NCBI GenBank assembly: GCA_036346375.1
Contig: CM070508.1
Span: forward strand, 19,102,852 to 19,166,851
Direction of reading: 5' to 3'
DNA from: Guadua angustifolia
Lineage: Eukaryota; Streptophyta; Magnoliopsida; Poales; Poaceae
DNA: 64,000 nucleotides
Within the stretch, counting starts at the first letter, position 1, and each line of letters starts with the position of its first letter. The notes below the pieces were generated by a model. It saw only the letters and a list, made by a program, of their open reading frames with translations. It made no database searches and was not told the DNA's origin. Position numbers and translations under genes: made by a program. Positions 22,268 through 31,723 of the stretch are shown one piece after another.

Positions 22268-23155
22268 ATGGAGAAGGTAGAGAACGCTGGTGCTGCGCCG
22301 CTGAAGCTCTTCGGATCGTGGGCGAGCTCGTACACTCACCGGGTGCAGCTGGCACTGCGGCTCAAGGGGCTCGAGTTCGAGTACGCCGAGGAGGACCTCG
22401 GCAACAAGAGCGACGCGCTGCTGCGCCACAACCCCGTCTACAAGAAGGTCCCCGTGCTTGTCCACGACGGCCGCGCCCTCGCCGAGTCCGTCATCATCCT
22501 CCAGTACCTCGACGACGCCTGGCCGGGCACCCGCCCCCTCCTACCCACCGACCCGTTCGACCGTGCCCTCGCCCGTTTCTGGTGCCACTTCGCCGACGAC
22601 AAGGTACGTACGCACGCACGTATTACTCACGGTTCTTGGTGAACTATCGGTGTTTTCTTGTCAAAATGGGCTGATAGGTTCGGCTGTTTCTATGGAATGT
22701 AGCTTGGGCCGGCGGTTGGGGCGGTGTTCGCGTCGACGGGGGAGGAGCAGGAGGCTGCGGTGCGGCAGGTGCAAGGGAACCTGGCGCTGATCGAGGCGGA
22801 GCTGCGGGAGGGGTCGTTCAAAGGGCGGCGCTTCTTCGGCGGCGACGAGGTCGGCCTCCTCGACGTCGTTCTGGGCTGCGGCTCCTACTGGCTGGCCGTG
22901 TTCGAGGAGGTCACCGGCGTGCGCCTCGTGGACGCCGAGGCGTTCCCGCTCTTCCACGCCTGGCTGCGCGACTTCGAGGCGCAGGACGAGGTCAGGGAGA
23001 CCATCCCCGCCGTCGACCGCCTGCTCGAGTACGCGCGCGGCCTCCGCCAGATGCTGCTCGCCCTCGCCGCTGGCGCTGGCGCCACTACCGCCACCACCGC
23101 CGATGCCCCCACTGCTGCGCCGGCCGCCGCGGCTGACATCGCCGTGGATATATAA
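22268..23155 (+). CDS. Tau-class glutathione S-transferase, two exons
   Basis: Exon 1 is 22268-22603 (112 codons), the intron is 22604-22702 (GT-AG, 99 bp, phase 0) and exon 2 is 22703-23155 (150 codons plus TAA), giving a 262-residue protein. Residues 13-84 form the thioredoxin-like domain, with KLFGSWASSYTHRVQLAL, the expected catalytic Ser20, cis-Pro62 and Glu73-Ser74, which bind the glutathione gamma-glutamyl group. The C-terminal helical domain follows, with GDEVGLLDVVLG typical of the class. The intron after DDK is the usual tau-class position. These cytosolic enzymes conjugate glutathione to electrophiles and herbicides. The start was chosen for its context (GCCATGG) and alignment with family N-termini. 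Oddities are Ser21 where Pro is usual after the catalytic Ser, and a tail of about 30 residues rich in Ala and Thr that makes it longer than the usual 220-240. No stop or frameshift is seen. Confidence 0.93.
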
Positions 23156-23520
23156 TCTCACTCTGTACGTTCTAGTGCGGTGTGTGTCGCCGTGTCGGTC
23201 GTAACTAGCGAGAGTAGTATAGTTTGCCGTGTCGTGCCGTGCCATGTGGTGAGCCGGCCTAAAATGCGCCGCTACCACTATAGTTAGTGGCGCAGTCTGG
23301 CTAGGTGTCGGGTTTGTTTCCCTCCTGTTTCTCCTCTGTTTGTTATGCGTCGTGCTTGTGGATGGGAATCTTGTGTCTTTGCTCTAGCTTTGCTTGTTTA
23401 GACGTTGAAGCATGTGCGACTGGTAGTTTCTCTGGATTCAACGGCCTCATGATCGAGATGGTGTTCTTGCTGGTTTTTACCGTGGGTAACTCTGGTTTTA
23501 AATTTAATTAATGTCAAACT
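23156..23520 (+). other. GST 3' untranslated and downstream region
   Basis: This GT-rich sequence follows the stop codon and probably includes the 3' UTR. There is no clear AATAAA signal, though grass genes often lack one. A 68-codon frame at 23305-23511 has no recognisable domain and is considered chance. Confidence 0.4.
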
Positions 23521-23600
23521 ATTTATGACAAGTATTGAATGATAGAGTGAGGGAAGTCCTACAGGTTGATTAATGTTTGGCTCGAGTTAAATGCAGCGCT

Positions 23601-24157
23601 TAGGGCAAGTACAATAGCAAGGTCCACTGCTGGCTAATAGAAAAACTAAAAGGTAGTTTGTATAATAACTGTCTCTAAAGGTTGTTTCCAAATGTTGTGC
23701 AATAACTATCTTTTCTCTCTTGTACATAAATAATCTACTTATGTTCCCGTGCAAAACTGGCTACTAAATAAGAGCCAGTTTTTTTCTCTCTCATTTTTTC
23801 TCACTCTTCCATATAGATCAAAACTCATGCTGAGGGCATGTACAATAAGATCACCTTAGCTTACTCTTAGCATATCTACGTCAATTTTGCCCTATATAGA
23901 AGAGTGAAAAAAGAGGAGAGAGCTAGCTCTTATTTAGTAGTAAGTATTGTACGGGTGCATAGATAGATTGGTTATGTACAAGAAAGAAGAAATAGTTAAT
24001 GCACAGTATCTAGAGCCAACTTTTAGAGATAGCTATTGTATAAATTGATTTTAGTGCTTATTCTAGATAACATGGATAGGAGATGTAGTAAGTAGCTGAT
24101 TTTGTTATTGTACTTATCTTAAGAGCCAGCTAAAGTGGCCTTATTGTACATATCCTT
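23601..24157. mobile_element. Nested fold-back MITEs downstream of the GST gene
   Basis: Two arms of about 220 bp, 23601-23820 and about 23900-24130, are inverse of each other. They share TACTAAATAAGAGCCAG on one arm and CTAGCTCTTATTTAGTAG on the other. Ends read AGGGCAAGTACAATAGCA and TTGTTATTGTACTTATCTT. A second pair of ends, AGGGCATGTACAATAAG at about 23833 and CTTATTGTACATATCCTT at about 24140-24157, indicates a second related unit. The block splits a sequence whose uninterrupted copy is at about 25735-25830. Confidence 0.6.
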
Positions 24158-24288
24158 AAAACGTGGGTCAAGATGGTGTCATTTCATAGTATTTGATTAG
24201 TTATAATCTGGTCCATCAAAACAAGTGGCGGGATCTTTTTTGGCCTTAAAAAAGGAGGTGTATTAAATATTACGGTTATTCTTATTTA

Positions 24289-25711
24289 TCTCTACTACTT
24301 CTATTTACGAGTTGGTGGCGGTAATCTGTTCTTCCCCTCCCCCTGGACATACCCACGAAACTGTCATTATCCTTATCTTCTATACATTGGCGAATGGAGA
24401 AAGTTTTAATTCAGTTAAATATGCATGCATACGTGATCTGCGGTGTATCAGATTCTTATTTCAACCAGTCGATTCTGCTTTCAAATACTGCACGGCTGAT
24501 TTTTTTTCCATATATTGCATGCATACGGCTTCTGAGTTACCATATGCCTTTGAGTTACCATATGCATCTTTTCTATTAAATATTTACTTGCATGTGTAGA
24601 TAAGAGCATCTTTTCTTTTTATCTAAGCATGCATGGACTTGATTCTGGTCGGCTAGCAGCATACGCATGGCTATACATGACGCGACTAAATAAGTTTGTT
24701 ATCTCTATCTTTACTAATTCTAATTAGGAGTTGGTGGTGGTGTGTTCGTTCTCTATCCTCACCCCGACACATGTGCGTACCCGCATGGCTGAGTGGGAAG
24801 CGGACAGTGGCCACCCCGGTAGATTGGATTGGATCATCCCGCGGGAGGTAAATGAATATGCATGACTCATTTATTGCTTTCCTTTTTCCTATTGATCTAG
24901 TATTCGAATCGGCGATGATTGCTCACGATGCTTTTCGAATTTGATTGATTGATTCCATTTCGAAGGAAGCAGAGCTCTGATTTATAGAGTTGAGTCTCTT
25001 CTCGTCTTTTTCCCTTTTGTTGCCTTTCTTATTCGACGATTTCTTAATCTAGATTTTATAGATCTCTCTTCGATTGCTGAATCTATATAATCTCACCGCT
25101 TCTTGCCTCTCCTGCACATTTGTTGAGCTTATCCGTTGAGCGGAGGTAATGGGCGACCTTCCTGATCTCGTCGATACAGCGCAGGGGCAGGTCGCCGGTG
25201 GTAGGCGGCGAGATAGGTTAGCGGCGCTGTTGGAGTCCGCCGTGGTGGGTGATGTCAATAGGTTGAGAGGGCGCTTGCGGTGGGAGGTGAGGAGGCGGTG
25301 GAGTTGATTGATGGGGTGAGGCTATGGTATGGCTGGAACAAGATGTACGAGTCACGCACTCCACTGATGGTGACAACCACATACGGATGACGCATATTTC
25401 TTTAATGCTTTTGCGTTCATAGGGCAGCAGGTGATGCCTCTTTCAGTCGATCGATCGATCTCGAATTATAGCGTTATAAATTTACAATACCAAGTGTTGT
25501 GATGTTATTATTTAAGTTTGTGAAATTAAAGATAATTTTAAGCTCGAGTTTGTAAACAGGTGCTTGGAATTTATATGCTTCGATGAATTAATTTAAACAT
25601 TTAATCATTGCACATTCAAAGTGAACATCATTATTCAGATAAAATTAGTATTTTTTACAAATAAATTTTTATCGTAAATTGAGTTTCCGTTGCATCGTGG
25701 CACATGGCTAG
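24289..25711 (+). mobile_element. Second Helitron of the same family, plus strand
   Basis: The 5' end reads TCTCTACTACTTCTATTTAC after an A at 24288. A second 5'-like end, TCTCTATCTTTACTAATTC after an A, is at 24702. Both continue with GAGTTGGTGG as does the Helitron at 15819. The 3' 235 bp (25475-25711) match the reverse complement of 9694-9930 closely and end GGCTAG. The terminal stem (CCGTTGCATCGTGG) is decayed and the base after CTAG is C, not T. The element is therefore 1.4 kb or 1.0 kb, depending on which start is used, possibly with one nested start. Confidence 0.6.
25149..25307 (+). pseudogene. Short GC-rich ORF inside the second Helitron, probable captured exon
   Basis: A 52-residue frame begins MGDLPDLVDTAQGQ and contains RLAALLESAVVGDVNRLR, then turns Arg/Trp-rich and stops at 25305-25307. 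The ALLESAVVGDVNRLR part resembles the first helices of an ankyrin-type repeat, but the match is weak. The upstream sequence is CT-rich like a plant 5' UTR. It is most simply a first exon picked up by the Helitron. No function is claimed. Confidence 0.35.
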
Positions 25712-25721
25712 CATAGAATAT

Positions 25722-26290
25722 ATGTCAAGCTATCGACGACAAGTATTGAGTGCCTGAGCGGGGAAGTACCACGAGTTGATTAATGTTTGGCACTTTGGCT
25801 CGAGTTAAATGCTGGGGTTAAAACGTGGGTCAGGATGGGGTGCTTTCATCCAGCTTCGCTGCAGCGTGACAAGCATTGAAGGCTACAGAGCAAGCTGGTC
25901 AAGTATCAATGCCTGAGTCTTTTAACTTCGCTGATTTCCTCTGTTGAGAATTGATCAATGCGTGCGTTTGTCATGATGCCTGCTCATGCAGAATGGACAT
26001 AAATTGCATGCCTTGTGGAAACACATCATTATGATCATCTCAGTTGGTGATGCGGTGCTAAAGCGAGCTTGTGGAGTGCGAAGTTGCTCCCCTCAAAACA
26101 CAAACCACTACCTTAAAGCGAAAATACTCTGCTTCACGTCAAACTCTTTCGGTTTTCAGCGTAAGAATTTCATTATATTTTTCTAGAGAAGCAGTTCAAT
26201 TCCTCCAAAATATTTACGTACACCCTAAACGGACAGCAAATTAGTGGCTGGCGACCAACCAAACGGGCAGCAGGACAGACCATTTCCACA
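25722..26290. other. Unassigned DNA including a duplicate of the GST downstream flank
   Basis: About 25725-25845 repeats the sequence at about 23512-23600 plus 24160-24180, including GTTGATTAATGTTTGGC, TCGAGTTAAATGC and TTAAAACGTGGGTCA. The rest has no recognisable feature. Confidence 0.55.
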
Positions 26291-26316
26291 GCGCCCACAC
26301 GAGCTGCTGCTGCTGC
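26291..26316. repeat. CTG trinucleotide microsatellite
   Basis: A run of about seven GCT/CTG units lies in otherwise unassigned DNA. Frames on both strands across it are compositional. The flanking 26317-26635 holds nothing recognisable. Confidence 0.8.
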
Positions 26317-26725
26317 TGCTGCTGGCGCCTGCATATTCATACCCATGCACTGAGCTGGGAGCTGCCGATCGGGCAGCATTGAGTATGGTAGCTGGCTAGA
26401 AATAAGAGCCGAGACAGCGAAAGAGAACCCGAAGTAGTAGCACCACCACCTCTGACTTGCTACAAACGCAGCAGAGGTATCGAGTGGGGAAACGCATAGC
26501 AAAACGGTGTCAGTGGAAGCGAAGGCGCTCGCGCGGTGCCGCTGCGGGAGGCCGTGCCCGTGCGCGCGCGTCCGTCGCACACGTGATCGGCGGGATACGC
26601 ACATACACGTCCGCCCAAACGCACAGCGCGGTTATTGCTACTGCGTTTGTTGATGTTACAAAAATCAAATTCAAGTTTGCTTTCAGCGTTTGCTGATGCA
26701 GGTTGGGCAGATCGACTAGATGATC

Positions 26726-26953
26726 TGTTAGAATATTCGTCAGCACATACGTTTCTTCCGGGCATATTCTTTGTATATTAGTTAACCTCCTAGATTAGCT
26801 CTTTCTTTTTGTTACTTTCCTAGCTTAGCTATCCGGCTAATTATGGAGCCAGATTGGTCCATACATGCCCTGTATGCTGTTGTACTATGTATAGCACCAT
26901 TCATTCTCAGAAATGAATCATCGTGTGATTCTCCAAACTCTCTCACACTTTCA
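26726..26953 (+). repeat. 5' LTR of the Copia element
   Basis: It starts TGTTAGAATATTCG and ends CACACTTTCA. The 228-bp sequence contains the promoter region of the element. A TATA-like GTATATTAG is near 26771. It pairs with 31419-31648. Confidence 0.93.
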
Positions 26954-26965
26954 TGGTATCAGACT
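26954..26965 (+). promoter_or_regulatory. Primer binding site, initiator-Met tRNA type
   Basis: TGGTATCAGACT follows the LTR without spacer. TGGTATCAGA is the classic complement of the 3' end of plant initiator methionine tRNA used by Copia elements. Confidence 0.9.
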
Positions 26966-26992
26966 AACTATCGATCCTCCCTTCTCCAATCC

Positions 26993-27640
26993 ATGGTCGA
27001 TGATGCTGCTGCCGCGGCTGCCGATGTCGTGGCTACCGATGCCAACGCCATCATGCCGGCCCCTGTTCCCGCTTCCGCTCTCTCTACCATCAACATACGC
27101 AGACACATCCCCTTCTCACTGGAGCTTCATCCTCCCAACTACACACGGTGGCGCGAGCTCTTCCTCGTCCTCATCGGCAAGTTTGGTGCGACGCGGCACC
27201 TCATCACTGACGTGCCTGCCCAGCCGAGCGCTGCTTGGGCGGCCACCGGCTACGTCATTCTCTCCCTTCTCTACGCCTCCATCTCAGAGGAGATACTTGG
27301 CATCGTCCTCTCCCGGTGTTCAATTTCTCACGATATGGCAGAGCCTCGAGAGCCTATTTCGTGACAACAGGATATCGTGTGCTCTGTCTCTTGAGGTCGA
27401 GTTTCTCAACTTGTTGCAAGGCAATCTCTCTATCCTCGCCTACTCCCAAAAGTTAAAGACCTACGCGGATACCCTCACCGACATTGACCAACCGGTTAAT
27501 GAGGACACCCTTGTTCTCACCCTCCTTCCACAGCCTCAATGATACCTACCGCAACATCGCCACCATCATCAAGACAAAGTCGTCGTTCCTGTTTCCTCTA
27601 GGCTCGCTCCATGCTACTCCTGGAGGAAGCCGATTTGAAG
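26993..27640 (+). pseudogene. Copia gag pseudogene
   Basis: From the ATG at 26993 the frame reads MVDDAAAAAADVVATDA, then FSLELHPPNYTRWRELFLVL, and ends in LLYASISEEIL. The frame then shifts near 27320 to WQSLESLFRDNRIS and AYSQKLKTYADTLTDI, and again to LNDTYRNIATIIKTKSSF, then MLLLEEADLKIAK. These are the familiar segments of plant Copia gag of the UBN2 type. At least three frame changes break it. Gag would form the particle shell; no CCHC zinc knuckle is evident downstream. Confidence 0.85.
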
Positions 27641-27996
27641 ATCGCCAAGCTTGGCGTCACAATGGCTTTCGTCACCTTCGCCAACTCCAACACCAAACCA
27701 CCCACCTCCGGGCCCTCTCCCTCCTCCAACCGCAACAACTCCAACAACGGCTGTAACAAATCCAAGAATAAGCACTGCAACAACTACTATGGCCACCCCC
27801 CCGGTGTTGTGCCCCTCTACAACCTATGGACAGGCACCTTTCAGATGTGGCCAACCGGCTGTGGCCCGGCTCCACATCCAGGAGGGCTCGACATCCTTGG
27901 CGCACGTCCAAGCGCCCACAAGCTCATCTTGCCATGGTGTCCCCGGCCCCCTACAGCAACTCGCCATCCTGGGATCAGACGCCCTTCATCTAGGCG

Positions 27997-29910
27997 ATGA
28001 ACGCCATGTTCCTGCAGCCGCCTGCCTCAAATTGGTACATGGACTCGGGCGCCTCTTCCCACCTTACCACCGACACTGGTACCCTCTCCTTTTTCCACTC
28101 TAATCCCAGCCCCTCCACCCAAGTCGTGGTCGACAACGGCTCCACTCTTCCTGTCACCGCCATCGGCCACACTAATTTTCCTTCCGCCACTCGACCTCTC
28201 TTTCTCTCCAATGTTTTGGTCTCACCCAAAATTATTACCAATCTTATTTCCGTTCGTAAATATACCAAGGATAATCTCTGTTCCATTGAGTTTGATCCCT
28301 TTGGTTTTTCTGTGAAGGATCTCTGGACTAGAACCGTGATTCATAGGTGCAATAGCTCGGGAGATCTCTACTCGTTCTTACCAGCCACTGCACCGTCTCC
28401 ACATGCCTTCCTCACGTCCACCTGCTCCAAGACAACTTGGCACCGACGTCTCGGACACATTGGCGACCAAGCTCTTTCTCGCTTATGCTCTTCAGATGGC
28501 GTTCCCTTAGACAAAAATAAAATTGACACGCCCCTATGCCACGCGTGTCAATTAGGACGGCATGTTCATCTTCCTTTTTCAAATTCTATGCCAAAAACCA
28601 CCAAACCTTTTGAAATAATTCATTGCGATTTATGGACTTCCCCCATACCAAGCATTTCAGTTTTCAAATATTATCTTGTGCGTCTTGATGATTTTACACA
28701 TTACCTATGGACTTTTCCTATCAAACTTAAATCTGACACCTTCTTGCATATCAAGCACTTTCACGCTTATGTCCAAACTCAACTTGCCACTCAAATCAAA
28801 CATATCCATTGTGACAATGGTCGCGAATTCGATAATACTGCTGCTCGTTCTTTCTTCCTTGCAAATGGTATTCAGCTGCGTCTCTCTTGTCCTCACACTT
28901 CGCCTCAGAACGACAAAGACGAACGTGTCATTCGCACCACTAATAACATCATGTGGTCCCTCATGTTTCGAGCCTTTGTTCCCCCTCCCTATTGGGTTGA
29001 GGCCCTTCACATTGCCACCTATCTCCTAAATTGCCATCCTACCAAAACTCTTTGTCACGACACTCCCTTTCAATCCCTTTTTGGCTCTCCGCCCTCCTAT
29101 ACACATCTTCGTGATTTCAGTTATCGTTGTTATCCCAATACCACAGCCGCCATGCCACATAAACTCGCACCTCGTTCTATCCAATATGTCTTCCTCGATT
29201 ACCCGGACAATCACAAAGGCTATCGATGCCTAGACCTATCCACAAACCATATCATGATCTCTCGGCACATTGGTTTTGACGAATTAACTTTTCCTTTTGC
29301 AGAAAAGTCTCTACCTTATGCAACCATATATTCGTTTCTTGATGCAGAGGACCCCCCGGCTTCGTACACGCCCGTACAAACCCCTGGTGAAATTGGCAGC
29401 CCTTGCGCAACGTGTGCACATCCTGTGTCACTCGCCTCGTCGTCTCATGCCCTCCCGCACGCAGCGGCAGCCACAGATGGCACGCCACATGAAGACGCCA
29501 CTCCGCTTGCCCCGTTGCCGCATGTCCTCACGCTCGGATCTCTTGTGGATTCTGCGCCAGATTCCCCATCACCACGTGCCCTCCCGCGCGCAACGGCGAC
29601 TGCAGATGGCATGCCCCGTGCTCCCTCGCGTGTAATGACGGCAGCTAATCGCACATTGCGTGGAGACCCGGTCCCGCCCGGCTCACCTTCTATGCCAACT
29701 GGTGTGACACCAGTACATGAAAATGCACCTACCGCCGATTCTGTGGGCTCCTCTGCTGGTGCAGCTCAGACAGTTCCCGTCCATCCAGTCACAAATGCTC
29801 ACCCTATGACAACACGTGGAAAAGATGGTCTTCACATGCCCAAGAAAATTCTCGACCTCCACCGTCCCAGTCTCTCCTCTTACGAAGACCTACCATGGAG
29901 CTCTCAGTGA
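27997..29910 (+). pseudogene. Copia pol: protease and integrase part
   Basis: A 637-codon open frame starts just before WYMDSGASSHLTTD, the aspartic protease site (DSGA). It continues through NLISVRK and the gag-pre-integrase segment (TWHRRLGHIGDQALS, CHACQLGRH) with the HHCC zinc-binding pattern. The integrase core follows, with IIHCDLW, HIHCDNGREF and PQNDKDERVIRTTNN supplying the D, D, E triad. A Pro/Ala-rich linker (about 29360-29800) leads to the stop TGA at 29908. In an intact element the frame would continue into reverse transcriptase. The stop and flanking frameshifts break it here. Confidence 0.9.
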
Positions 29911-29928
29911 TCTAATGGGTGCACTACA

Positions 29929-30600
29929 ATGGTTGACGAATTCAACGCCCTCACCACCAACAACACATGGGATCTTGTGCCGACCCCTACCGGTGCCAAT
30001 ATCATCACCGACAAGTGGATTTATCGTCACAAGTTCAATTCTGATGGCTCTCTTGCTCGCTACAAGGCGCATTGGATCTTACAAGGGTTCTCTCAGCAAC
30101 CTAGACTCGACTACGATGAGACACTCAGTCCCGTCATCAAGCCAACCACCGTTTGTGTGGTCCCCTCCATTGCCGTCTGCAACAAATGGCCTGTTCTTCA
30201 GCTAGATGTCAAGAGTGACTTCGTGAATAGCACTCTCTCAGAGATAGTTTACTGCCAGCAGCCATCCGGCTTCATCGACTCTGATAAGCCCCACCACGTC
30301 TATCGCCTCAACAAATCTCTATACGGACTTAAGCAGGCTCCTTGGGCATGGTTTAGTCGATTCAACTCCTTCATATTATCTTCTAGCTTCACTGGTTCCA
30401 AATCCGATCCTTCTCTCTTCATCTACAACAATGGCATCGAGATCGCCTATTTACTATTATATGTGGATGATATCCTTCTCAAGGCATCAACTACTACCTT
30501 ACTTCAGTGGATCATCGCCTCTCTCCAGTGCGAGTCTGTTATGACAGACTTGGAGGTCATTACACTATTTTCTTGGCATTTTTGCTACCTGTACTGCTAG
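29929..30600 (+). pseudogene. Copia pol: reverse transcriptase part
   Basis: The 223-codon frame begins MVDEFNALTTNNTWDLV, the normal start of a Copia reverse transcriptase. It includes LQLDVKSDFVNS (usually DVKNAFLHG), YRLNKSLYGLKQAPWAWF and the catalytic LLLYVDDILL with YVDD intact. A stop at 30598 separates it from RNase H. The first catalytic Asp is retained but neighbouring residues deviate. Confidence 0.9.
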
Positions 30601-30654
30601 TGGGATCTTCCTTTCCCAGGAGAAGTATGTTGCGAAAATTCTTCAACGTGCAGC

Positions 30655-31406
30655 ATGACACAGTGCAATTCTTGCGCTACACCCATCGAATCTCAGTCAA
30701 ATCTCTCTGCATTGGCCGACAATCCTGTCCCCAACCCAACCCTGTATCGGAGTCTCGCTGGTGCTCTGCAATATATCACCTTCACCTGCCCGGACATCAT
30801 CCGGTTCAACAAGTGTGTCTTCATATGCATGACCCTCGAGAGAAGCACTTCCTGCTGATCAAGCGGATTCTGCAGTACGTTAAGGGTGCTATGAGCTTTG
30901 GCCTTCATCTCAGTCGCAGTTCCTCTCGTGATCTCATCGTCTACTCCAATGCTGACTGGGCTGGTTGCCTAGACATACACAGGTCTACCTCTGGCTACTG
31001 CATTTTTCTTGGTGACAATCTCATCTCTTGGTCCTTCAAGCGGCAACACACTGCGTCCCGCTCAAGTGCCGAAGCCGAGTACCGAGGGGTAGCCAATGGT
31101 GTTGCTGAAGCATGTTGGCTTCGTCAACTCCTTCTTGAACTACATCAACCACCACAGAAGGCCACTATTGTCTATTGCGATAACATCAGTGCTGTCTACC
31201 TCTTCACCAATCCGGTCCAGCACCAACGCACCAAACATGTGGAGATTGATCTGCACGTCATTCGCGAGTATGTCGCCCTTGGTGACATCTGTGTACTTCA
31301 TGTCCCTACAACCATGCAATATACCGACATCTTCACCAAAGGACTGTCAACCGCTGTCTTCACAAATTTTTGGTCCAGTCTCAACGCTTGCGCTCCTCCC
31401 TGTTGA
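30655..31406 (+). pseudogene. Copia pol: RNase H part
   Basis: After a frameshift, SLAGALQYITFTCPDI and then HFLLIKRILQYVKGAMS lead to the RNase H domain with YSNADWAGC, STSGYCIFLG, RSSAEAEYRG and VYCDNISAVYL. These supply the D, E, D catalytic residues. HVEIDLHVIREYV and TDIFTKGLS close the polyprotein, with a stop at 31404-31406, 12 bases before the 3' LTR. The RNase H segment itself is open, but the polyprotein as a whole is not. Confidence 0.9.
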
Positions 31407-31418
31407 CACTGTGGGGGC

Positions 31419-31648
31419 TGTTAGAATATGCGTCAACTCATACGTTTCTTCCAGGCATATTCTTTGTATATTAGTTAACCTCCTAGATTAGCTCTTTCTT
31501 TTTGGTTACTTTCCTAATTTAGCTATCTGGCTAATTGTGGAGCCGTGATTGGTCCATGCATGCCGTGCATGCCGTTGTACTATCTATAACACCATTCATT
31601 CTCAGAAATGAATCATCGTGTGATTCTCCAAACTCTCTCACACTTTCA
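31419..31648 (+). repeat. 3' LTR of the Copia element
   Basis: It starts TGTTAGAATATGCG and ends CACACTTTCA. It is 230 bp long and pairs with 26726-26953, with about 15 substitutions between the two. The purine-rich TGTGGGGGC directly upstream is the polypurine tract. Confidence 0.93.
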
Positions 31649-31723
31649 TGATCGTCTATCAACCGTTGGATATATATGTAGTATTCTTTGGACGAAATCT
31701 GGTTTCCTGGAGCTGTAGAAAAC

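Larger units (their letters stand above)
26726..31648 (+). mobile_element. Complete Copia retrotransposon, 4.9 kb, target duplication TGATC
   Basis: Two LTRs (26726-26953 and 31419-31648) flank gag-pol remnants. TGATC lies on both sides (26721-26725 and 31649-31653). A primer site matching the 3' end of initiator-Met tRNA (TGGTATCAGA) begins at 26954, and a polypurine-like TGTGGGGGC precedes the 3' LTR. The domain order protease, integrase, reverse transcriptase, RNase H is Ty1/Copia. By hand the LTRs differ at about 15 sites and two indels over 228 bp (roughly 93% identical), so the insertion is not recent. Multiple frameshifts make it non-autonomous. Confidence 0.95.

Noticed and set aside
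22318..22790. Other plus-strand frames over GST exon 1
   Set aside because: Arg/Pro-rich shadow translations of the real frame, with no domain.
22661..23278. 205-codon frame on the minus strand
   Set aside because: It is antisense to GST exon 2 and arises from the GC-rich coding sequence; the plus-strand protein is clearly recognisable.
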